Source: Alphaproteobacteria bacterium (GTDB taxonomy: Bacteria; Pseudomonadota; Alphaproteobacteria; CACIAM-22H2). Taken from it: DNA of 13,334 nucleotides. Both the position numbers and the translations under genes were made by a program. The notes beneath the pieces were generated by a model that was given only the letters and a program-made list of their open reading frames with translations, searched no databases and had not been told where the DNA came from. Positions 8,415 through 13,334 of the stretch are shown piece after piece; position 1 is the stretch's first letter; each line of letters opens with the position of its first letter. The stretch covers positions 1 through 13,334 of the forward strand of contig VGDA01000049.1 in NCBI GenBank assembly GCA_016869915.1, given 5' to 3'.

Positions 8415-8461
8415 CCGTCCCCCCGTGGCGGCGACGCGCCGAGGCGCCTCGCCTGCCGCCG

Positions 8462-8491
8462 ACTAGAAGGCGCTTCTCGCCTCCATGTCAA
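8462..8491 (-). promoter_or_regulatory. Sigma70-type promoter of the CoA-transferase/acyl-CoA dehydrogenase operon
   Basis: Minus-strand -35 TTGACA (8491-8486), 18-bp spacer, -10 TCTAGT (8467-8462). Predicted start near 8455, about 40 nt before the ATG at 8414. Both hexamers are identical to those of the promoter at 6039-6067, and a copy of the same palindrome lies just upstream in both. Confidence 0.68.
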
Positions 8492-8496
8492 ATAAT

Positions 8497-8511
8497 ATAT
8501 ACTAGTATAGT
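8497..8511 (-). promoter_or_regulatory. Putative operator ACTATACNNGTATAT (copy 2), in the divergent gap
   Basis: The minus strand reads ACTATACTAGTATAT; the core 8498-8509 is a perfect 12-bp palindrome. It ends 5 nt upstream of the CoA-transferase -35 box (8 nt in copy 1). On the plus strand it overlaps the only -10-like sequences for the divergent deformylase/ubiX operon (TATACT at 8498-8503, TATAGT at 8506-8511), for which no good -35 is visible. One bound regulator could thus control both directions. Confidence 0.6.
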
Positions 8512-8514
8512 TAT

Positions 8515-8522
8515 AAGGGGGG
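8515..8522 (+). promoter_or_regulatory. Ribosome binding site that decides the deformylase start
   Basis: The purine run AAGGGGGG directly abuts an ATG at 8523 but is 9 nt from a second in-frame ATG at 8532. Normal Shine-Dalgarno spacing therefore favours 8532. The first ATG would need an RBS touching the start codon. Confidence 0.55.
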
Positions 8523-8531
8523 ATGGACGGC

Positions 8532-9356
8532 ATGGACGAGGTCTTCGACTTCGTGCCCGGCGACGCGCCGCTGCTGGTCAGCGTCCCGCATGCGGGGACG
8601 CGGATCCCCGCGGGGATCGCCGCCACGATGACGCCGGAGGCCCTGCGGACCGAGGACACGGACTGGTTCGTGGACGCGCTCTACGACGTGGCGCCCGGGC
8701 TCGGCGTCGGGCTGATCGTGGCGAGGCAGTCGCGCTACGTCGTGGACATCAACCGCGACCCGACGAACGCCTCGCTCTACCCCGGGCGCAGCGTGACCGA
8801 ACTGGTGCCGCTGACCACCTTCGCCTTCGAACCCATCTACGCGGCCGGCAGGGAGCCGGGACCGGCCGAGGTCGAGGCGCGCGTGAGCAGGTACTGGCGT
8901 CCCTACCACGACGCGCTGCGCGCCGAGCTCGGGCGGCTCCGGGCGAGGCACGGCGTCGCGGTGCTGTGGGACGGGCACTCGATACGCAGCCAGGTGCCGC
9001 GCTTCTTCGACGGCACGCTCGCGGACATGAACTTCGGCTCGGTGCACGGCCAGTCGGCGGACCCGTCGCTCGTCGCCGCGGTGCAGCGCGCCGCCCGGAG
9101 CCATGGCGGCTATTCCGTCGTCTGGGACGGCCGCTTCGTGGGCGGGCACATCACGCGAAGCCTCGGCCGCCCGGCGGAAGGCGTCCATGCCATCCAGCTC
9201 GAGATGACCTGGCGCACCTACATGGCCGAGGAGGCGCCGTACCGGCTCGACCCCGGGAGGGCCGGCCGCGCGCGCGCCTTCATCGCCGGCTGCCTCGCCG
9301 CCGCCCGCGACTGGGCCCTCGCCGCGTCGTCCGGCGCCGCGGCAAGGGCGGATTGA
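8532..9356 (+). CDS. hutG: N-formylglutamate deformylase/amidohydrolase family protein
   Basis: This 274-aa protein (277 aa if the ATG at 8523 is used) belongs to the FGase family, whose type member HutG hydrolyses N-formyl-L-glutamate to formate and glutamate in histidine breakdown. Family motifs: VSVPHAGTRIPAG with H20, RTEDTDWFVD, YVVDINRDP with D72, VLWDGHSIRSQVPRFFDG with H149, then GRFVGGHITRSLGRPAEGVHAIQLEM and TYMAE near the end. Length is normal. No hutH, hutU, hutI or hutF is present, so the substrate may be a different N-formyl amino acid made by this locus (inference). It is the first gene of a plus-strand operon; ubiX follows after 2 nt. The start at 8532 is chosen on Shine-Dalgarno spacing. 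Confidence 0.92.
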   Translation: MDEVFDFVPGDAPLLVSVPHAGTRIPAGIAATMTPEALRTEDTDWFVDALYDVAPGLGVGLIVARQSRYVVDINRDPTNASLYPGRSVTELVPLTTFAFEPIYAAGREPGPAEVEARVSRYWRPYHDALRAELGRLRARHGVAVLWDGHSIRSQVPRFFDGTLADMNFGSVHGQSADPSLVAAVQRAARSHGGYSVVWDGRFVGGHITRSLGRPAEGVHAIQLEMTWRTYMAEEAPYRLDPGRAGRARAFIAGCLAAARDWALAASSGAAARAD

Positions 9357-9358
9357 CG

Positions 9359-9817
9359 ATGGCCGACCGTCTCGTCGTCGGCATCCCGGGCGCCTCGGGC
9401 GCCGTCTACGGCATTCGCTGCCTGCAGGCGGCGCGCGCCGCCGGGCTCGAGACGCATCTCGTCGTCAGCCGCACCGGCGCGCAGACCATCGCCTGCGAGA
9501 CGGACCACACGCTCTCCTCGGTCTGCGAGATGGCCGACGTCGTGCATTCGGCCGCGGATCTCGGCGCGGCCATCTCGTCCGGCTCGTTCCGCACGCTCGG
9601 CATGGTCGTCGCGCCATGCTCGATGCGCTCGCTCGCCGAGATCGCCTGGGGCAACACGACCGGGCTCCTCACGCGCGCCGCGGACGTTCAGCTGAAGGAG
9701 CGCCGACGCGTCGTGCTGCTCGCGCGCGAGGCGCCGCTGCATCTCGGGCACCTGCGCGCGATGTGCCAGGCGGCGGAGATGGGCGCGGTGATCCTCCCGC
9801 CGGTGCCGGCCTTCTAA
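9359..9817 (+). CDS. ubiX: UbiX-type flavin prenyltransferase, truncated by an in-frame TAA
   Basis: UbiX prenylates FMN with dimethylallyl phosphate to make the prFMN cofactor of UbiD enzymes. The reading frame gives 152 aa: GASGAVYG (11-18), ISSGSFRTLGMVVAPCSM, RAADVQLKERR (106-116), LAREAPLHLGHL and ILPPVPAF, then TAA. Family members are about 190 aa. Against P. aeruginosa UbiX (recalled), R106, K113, R123 and E124 match R122, K129, R139 and E140 at a constant offset of 16. The TAA at codon 153 falls exactly on Tyr169, a dimethylallyl-phosphate-binding residue. The missing part continues in frame after the stop. The product is probably inactive unless the codon is read through or is a sequencing error. 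It is coupled to the deformylase gene (2-nt gap) and is presumably the partner of the UbiD at the left edge. Confidence 0.88.
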   Translation: MADRLVVGIPGASGAVYGIRCLQAARAAGLETHLVVSRTGAQTIACETDHTLSSVCEMADVVHSAADLGAAISSGSFRTLGMVVAPCSMRSLAEIAWGNTTGLLTRAADVQLKERRRVVLLAREAPLHLGHLRAMCQAAEMGAVILPPVPAF

Positions 9818-9922
9818 AACCAGCCCAGCACGCTCGACGACATCGTCGACCACACGGTGGGCCGGGCGCTGGACCTGTTCGGCATCGACAGCGGCATCGT
9901 CAGGCGCTGGAAGGGCGGATAG
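9818..9922 (+). pseudogene. ubiX: In-frame C-terminal remnant of ubiX after the premature stop
   Basis: Directly after the TAA, the same frame encodes NQPSTLDDIVDHTVGRALDL and then FGIDSGIVRRWKGG before TAG at 9920-9922. This is the normal UbiX C-terminus that follows PAFY, including the Arg (position 169) equivalent to R185 of the P. aeruginosa enzyme. Reading the stop as Tyr restores a standard 187-aa protein. A single C-to-A or T-to-A change explains it, and no frameshift is needed. Confidence 0.88.
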
Positions 9923-9937
9923 CCCCCCGCGCGGCTC

Positions 9938-10397
9938 AGCCGCCGCCACCCAGGCCTGCAGCTTCAGCAGCTCCACCTGCAGCCGGTATTTCTGCTTCTC
10001 GTAGGCCTTGCGCGACAGGAGGTTGCGGTACGGATGGGCGCCGTCGCGCCAGCCCGGCGCGAGCTCGGTGTCCGGGTCGACGCCGTCGGCGGGCGCGGGC
10101 TCCGGACGGAGCGGCGCGCGCTCGAGCGCCCGCGCCTCGTCCGGCGAGGCGGCGGCGAGCAGCGCGCGGAGCTGCTTCACGAGGGCGCCGGCCGGCGTCG
10201 ATTTCCGCGCGGAGACGAGGTCGGCGATGGTCATCTCGCGCGCGACGAGGTCGGCCGCGCTGCGGCGCGCGACACGCTCGGCGCGCGCGGCGGCGTCGCC
10301 CTTGCGCGGCAGCGTGTCGCCGGCGGCGACGGGCGCGGGGCGGCGACGGGGGCGTCGATGCGCGCACGGGCGGGGCGCGCGCTTGCGCGGCGGCCAT
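9938..10397 (-). pseudogene. ppk2: N-terminal fragment of a polyphosphate kinase 2 (PPK2) gene, 3'-truncated
   Basis: On the minus strand, 9947-10020 encodes LSRKAYEKQKYRLQVELLKL followed by QAWV, which is the conserved lead-in to the Walker A loop of PPK2 (polyphosphate-dependent nucleotide kinase). GWRDGAHPYRN just before it also fits. Upstream in the same frame is a plausible variable N-terminal region (about 10020-10300, including MTIADLVSARKS at 10234). The expected continuation, with the P-loop and the catalytic Asp residues, is absent: after QAWVAA the frame runs into sequence antisense to ubiX. A further upstream ATG (10397) opens a lysine/arginine/proline-rich start (PPRKRAP) in a shifted frame, so indels there are likely. 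I call it a dead remnant; the exact 5' limit is uncertain. Confidence 0.72.
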
Positions 10398-10623
10398 TGC
10401 CCTGGCGTGGCGTCGAAGCGTCGTCCCCGATGCCCCCCCTGTCTCTCCGGCACCTGGCCTGCGCGCGGGATCCGCGGACGCGCGGTCAAGCTACCGGCAT
10501 CCTGGCCTCTGAGGCCATCGGGCTTTCGTGGCCGGGCGTCGAGTGCCTGCGCCGCGGGTCGCAGGAACGCTCGACGCAGTCGAGCGCGCCGGCCGCGATC
10601 CCGGCATGGCGCCCGACCGTGCG
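10398..10623. other. Intergenic stretch without a recognisable gene
   Basis: Between the ppk2 fragment and the stop of the DUF3604-type gene I see no frame with family resemblance on either strand. It contains the hairpin at 10568-10586 and a smaller inverted repeat TGGCCT-CTG-AGGCCA at about 10503-10517. It may be the old upstream region of ppk2. Confidence 0.5.
10568..10586 (-). terminator. Hairpin downstream of the DUF3604-type gene, possible terminator
   Basis: A perfect 8-bp stem (CGCTCGAC / GTCGAGCG) with a 3-nt loop lies about 40 nt after the TGA of the minus-strand gene ending at 10624. There is no U-tract after it (TTCCTGCG follows), so intrinsic termination would be weak. It could instead be a 3'-end stabilising structure. 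Confidence 0.35.
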
Positions 10624-12783
10624 TCACCGCTCCCCGATTTCGGCGAAGATCGGGCTCGACCATGCGCAGGCCCCGTCCCACTGGCGCACCCGCACCCAGT
10701 AGGCGCTCCAGCCGGTTGGCGGAGACGGATCGCGGAACACGCCCTGCCATCCCGGCGGACCGGGGTCGCACGGCAATCGCTGGATCTCGAGCTCGCGCAG
10801 CGGCTTCGCGTCTTGGAACCGCGTGGGTCCGCGCGCGAGCGCGCCCACCGGCACCGCCGCCGAGATCTGGGGCGTCTCGACCGACAGCACCGCGTGGGCC
10901 GGGGCATCGATGCGCGCGATCACCCCGTCCCAGTCGCCGCCGGTCATCGACCGCCACGCGATGCGCGATGGTGTCGTCGCGACGATCCCCTCGTCGGGGG
11001 TGTCGAAGGCGTGGCCCTCGACGTCGTGGAAGCCCCCCTCGGACAGGGTCGCGGCGCCGTCCCAGCGCATGCGCGACTTCGAGAAGTTGCCCGGCGCCGT
11101 GGCGCCGCGCCATGCGATGCGCACGCGACCTGAAAGCGGTGCGTCTACGGCGCGCAACGCAACCGAATGCACGATCGTGGTGCCCCGGAAGATGTCGACC
11201 GCCTCGAGAGGCGCCGTGCCCTCGACGGCGATTGCGAGCAGCGGCGCGGCGCGCGCGGCGAACTCGCTGCCCATCGGCCGGCCGTCGCCCGTGAACTCGA
11301 GGCGGATGCGCGCGCCATTGGTGGCGTAGCAGTTGCGCGCCGACATCGCTTGCCAAAGCCCGTCGCGCGTCAGCGCGCCCAGCGGCGCGGCCATGAGCCC
11401 GCCGCGCACGTTGCGCACCGCCTGGTGGCCCGGGTGGCTGGCACCGGGCCTGCCGTCGACGCCGTCGCTGCCGCCGGTGACGCCCATGCGGTAACCGCGT
11501 TCCAGGGCCTCGAACAGGAACCACTCCGACGTCGCGTGCGTCGAGTGGACCTCGATCAGCCGTTCGAGGCCCGGCTCGTGGCGGCTCAGATCCGTTGTCC
11601 GTCCGCCGACATGCAGCGCCACGATGGCCCGGGTCCCGCGGTAATGGGCGTGCAGGTCTTCGGCGAGCGGCAGGTCGCTGGCGGCGTCGGACTTGTCGTC
11701 GACGTATTCGTGGCTGCAGCGCGTGATCGGCGCGCTGTCGCCGGGGAAGTACAGGTTCCGGTCGCCTCCCCTCGCCGTGTCCGCCGACCATTCGAGCCCG
11801 AGCAGCGTCACGAACCGGCCCGGATCGTTGTGGCGCGCGGTCGCATCCTCCGTCTCTCGCCACTCCGGCGTGGAGACGAGGAAGCAGTTCGCCTGGTGGC
11901 TGGCGAAGTCGATGCGCCCGAAGTCGCGCGCATGGGCGAAGAAGGCGTCGATGCTGCGCGCGCCGCAGCCGATCACGCATTGCGCATGGATGTCGCCCCA
12001 GCGGATCCGTGTCGCGGGCGCCGCGTCGTGCACGCGGACAGGGTTCGAGCGCGGCTCGCCGGGCAGGCCGCGCGCGCGCAGGCGCGCCACGCCGGGAGCG
12101 TCGATCCGCGCGGTCCAGCGCTGGATCCCGGGAAGGTCCGGGAGCGGCGTGCATCGCGCGCCGGCGATCTCGGGGCGCGTCGTCGCGGCGGCGGGGTTTC
12201 CCCACGGATCCTCGACGCGAAGCGCGAGTTCGAACGCCTCGCCGGCGACGACGTCGCTGGGGGCGATCAGCTCCCAGCGGGTCGCCTCGCCGGCGATCAC
12301 CCGGACGTCCAGCCGCGCGATCTCGATCCAGGCGCCCTGGCCGGGCCGCACGCGCACCGAAAGTGGCGATGCTTCCTCGATGAAGGTCTGCGCGCGCAGG
12401 CCCGGGCCGCCGCCGGCGCGGTCGCCGAACACCATCGTCACCCCGCTTCCGGGCGGGACGGCGTCGAGCAGCTCAAGTTCGAAGACGTGGTCGAAGGGAT
12501 GCCACTCGATCGAGCGCCGCGTGCGCCAGCGGTAGCGACACGGCGAGTCGAAGGAGATCGTCGTGAAGCCTGGCGCCGCCGGCGAATGGCATTGCGGCAC
12601 GTCCCAGTCGCTCGGCCAGCGCCGGATGCAGGCGATCGCTCCGCCGGCAGGAAGGCCGCCCGGCCCAGCGTCGAACCGAAGCGTCCACGTGCCGGACATG
12701 CCGGCGACGACCGGCTGCGGCCCGTCGAGGCGTGCATGCCCCGACCGGCCGCTGGCATCCACCGCGATCGCGAGGCCGCTCAC
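10624..12783 (-). CDS. DUF3604-type protein with PHP-like metal-binding motifs
   Basis: A 719-aa protein, resembling the DUF3604 family often found beside sulfatases. Residues 1 to about 255 look like beta-sandwich domains (tryptophan-rich, few helices). Then comes a PHP-like pattern of potential metal ligands: RWGDIHAQC (D264, H266), DFASHQAN (D292, H296), LLGLEWSA (E331), VALHVGG (H391), EVHSTHATSEWF (H413) and GGSDGVDGRPG (D440). This suggests a metal-dependent hydrolase, possibly of sulfated or phosphorylated compounds; the reaction is unknown. No signal peptide is obvious. The start is GTG at 12783, overlapping the sulfatase TGA by 4 nt (GTGA), so translation is coupled to that gene. The frame is open further upstream, but that part is only the shadow of the sulfatase. 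Expression may have suffered from the IS in the upstream gene. Confidence 0.78.
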   Translation of the reverse strand: MSGLAIAVDASGRSGHARLDGPQPVVAGMSGTWTLRFDAGPGGLPAGGAIACIRRWPSDWDVPQCHSPAAPGFTTISFDSPCRYRWRTRRSIEWHPFDHVFELELLDAVPPGSGVTMVFGDRAGGGPGLRAQTFIEEASPLSVRVRPGQGAWIEIARLDVRVIAGEATRWELIAPSDVVAGEAFELALRVEDPWGNPAAATTRPEIAGARCTPLPDLPGIQRWTARIDAPGVARLRARGLPGEPRSNPVRVHDAAPATRIRWGDIHAQCVIGCGARSIDAFFAHARDFGRIDFASHQANCFLVSTPEWRETEDATARHNDPGRFVTLLGLEWSADTARGGDRNLYFPGDSAPITRCSHEYVDDKSDAASDLPLAEDLHAHYRGTRAIVALHVGGRTTDLSRHEPGLERLIEVHSTHATSEWFLFEALERGYRMGVTGGSDGVDGRPGASHPGHQAVRNVRGGLMAAPLGALTRDGLWQAMSARNCYATNGARIRLEFTGDGRPMGSEFAARAAPLLAIAVEGTAPLEAVDIFRGTTIVHSVALRAVDAPLSGRVRIAWRGATAPGNFSKSRMRWDGAATLSEGGFHDVEGHAFDTPDEGIVATTPSRIAWRSMTGGDWDGVIARIDAPAHAVLSVETPQISAAVPVGALARGPTRFQDAKPLRELEIQRLPCDPGPPGWQGVFRDPSPPTGWSAYWVRVRQWDGACAWSSPIFAEIGER

Positions 12784-13218
12784 GCCATGCCCACCGGGGC
12801 GATCGGCGGATCGCGCGCGTCGCCCGGCCGGCTGCGGATCATGTCGGCGAGTTCGCGCTGGATCGCGGCGACGCCGGGATCGCCGAACCGGTTGTCCATC
12901 TCGCCGGGATCGGAGGCCAGGTCGTAGAGCTCGCCCGCCCCGGAACCGGTCTCCAGGGTCAGCTTGTGGGTGCGCGTCCGCACCGTGCGCAGCGTGAGCT
13001 CGACGCCGCAGCGCGACGCATTCAGGTCCCACTCGTTGTAGGCGAAGTCGCGCGTCGCATCGCCCTCCGCCAGCGGGCGCAGGCTGCGCGAATGGATCTC
13101 CCGCGACGGCGAGAGGCCGGCGTAGTCGTAGAACGTCGCCGGGAGGTCGAGGGTGGAGACCGGATGCGGCACGACCTTGCCCGCAGGCACGCCCGGCCCC
13201 TGCATCAGGCAGCCGATG
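12780..13218 (-). pseudogene. Sulfatase gene, C-terminal part only, cut by an insertion sequence
   Basis: The minus-strand frame gives about 146 residues of the C-terminal third of an alkaline-phosphatase-superfamily sulfatase. LMQGPGVPAGKVVPHPVSTL and DLPATFYDYAGL come first, then RSLRPLAEG, NEWDLNASRC, LRTVRTRTHKLTL and GELYDLASDPGEMDNRF. That is the usual order after the catalytic domain. The N-terminal part, with the C/S-x-P-x-R formylglycine site and metal ligands, is missing: homology stops around 13219, where IS sequence begins, and the frame only stays open by chance to a TGA at 13260-13262. The 5' half probably lies on the far side of the IS. The first in-frame ATG (13205) is an internal Met, not a true start. 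It is coupled by GTGA to the DUF3604-type gene. Confidence 0.8.
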
Positions 13219-13334
13219 TGACCTGACCGGGTGTTTTTGGACCAGGCTGATTGAGATACTCAGCTTGGAAAGGAAGCCCGAAGATGCCGAAGAAGCGGAA
13301 CAACGCCGAACAGGCGGTGACGAAGCTACGCCAG
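13219..13334 (+). mobile_element. Left end of an IS3-family insertion sequence (continues past the window)
   Basis: At about 13219 the sequence changes from sulfatase coding to TGACCTGACCGGGTG, a TG-starting terminus of the kind found in IS3-family (IS407-like) elements. A lower-GC leader follows, then an orfA start. The boundary is placed from the loss of sulfatase homology and the terminal motif and could be off by a few bases. The right end, the target-site duplication and the rest of the transposase are outside the window. Confidence 0.72.
13284..13334 (+). CDS. IS3-family transposase OrfA, N-terminus only
   Basis: Seventeen codons are visible, MPKKRNNAEQAVTKLRQ. This matches the start of OrfA helix-turn-helix proteins of IS3-type elements (pattern PKKRF.AEQ....LRQ). 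OrfA binds the IS ends and is normally fused to the OrfB DDE domain by -1 frameshifting. AAAGGAAG lies 7 nt before the ATG. The gene leaves the window intact as far as it can be seen. Confidence 0.75.
   Translation, partial: MPKKRNNAEQAVTKLRQ

Noticed and set aside
6243..8495. Plus-strand open frame of 750 codons opposite the dehydrogenase and CoA-transferase.
   Set aside because: Antisense shadow of two conserved enzymes with visible catalytic residues.
9815..9817. Programmed stop-codon readthrough or recoding of the ubiX TAA.
   Set aside because: No recoding signal was seen around it, and nearby ppk2 and sulfatase remnants make mutation or a sequencing error simpler.
9218..12205. Minus-strand open frame of 995 codons running across the ppk2 fragment, ubiX antisense and part of the DUF3604-type gene.
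   Set aside because: Only the ppk2-like part (about 9938-10300) has protein-like sequence; the rest is out of frame with, or antisense to, real genes.
12784..13032. 83-codon N-terminal extension of the DUF3604-type protein upstream of the GTG at 12783.
   Set aside because: The extension is arginine/proline-rich and lies out of frame inside the sulfatase; the GTGA overlap is a typical coupled start.
13234..13238. T5 run as part of a terminator.
   Set aside because: No hairpin precedes it on the plus strand, and it lies inside the terminal region of the IS.

Overview
The window is very GC-rich, with dense, mostly overlapping operons and GTG as well as ATG starts. This looks like a soil or plant-associated proteobacterium, most likely an alphaproteobacterium. 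That assignment rests on gene content and codon use only and is an inference.

Layout, left to right. A minus-strand operon fills 1-5979. In transcription order it encodes a HisC-like aminotransferase, a periplasmic solute-binding protein, an ABC ATPase, two ABC permeases (polyamine/PotABCD-like type) and a UbiD-family prenylated-FMN decarboxylase that runs off the left edge. A second minus-strand operon (6111-8414) encodes a class III (CaiB/BaiF) CoA-transferase and an acyl-CoA dehydrogenase. Divergent from it, a plus-strand operon (8532-9922) encodes an N-formylglutamate deformylase-like enzyme (HutG family) and a UbiX-type flavin prenyltransferase.

The two minus-strand operons start from nearly identical promoters: TTGACA, a 17/18-bp spacer, then TCTAGT. 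Each has the same AT-rich palindrome, ACTATACNNGTATAT, just upstream of the -35 box. In the second case the palindrome lies in the divergent gap, so it could also control the deformylase/ubiX operon. I read the three units as one co-regulated uptake and catabolism locus. A substrate would be imported by the ABC system, then handled by transamination, prFMN-dependent decarboxylation, CoA activation and acyl-CoA oxidation, and deformylation of an N-formyl amino acid. The substrate is unknown; a nitrogen-containing (hetero)aromatic or histidine-related carboxylate is a guess.

The right part is decaying. ubiX carries an in-frame TAA exactly where the family has a conserved phosphate-binding Tyr. 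Immediately after it lies an antisense, 3'-truncated and probably frameshifted fragment of a polyphosphate kinase 2 gene (about 9938-10397), then about 225 bp without a gene. Next is a large minus-strand DUF3604/PHP-like protein (10624-12783), translationally coupled to an upstream sulfatase gene. Only the C-terminal third of that sulfatase remains, because an IS3-family insertion sequence begins at about 13219 and runs off the right edge. No tRNA, rRNA or CRISPR array was seen.
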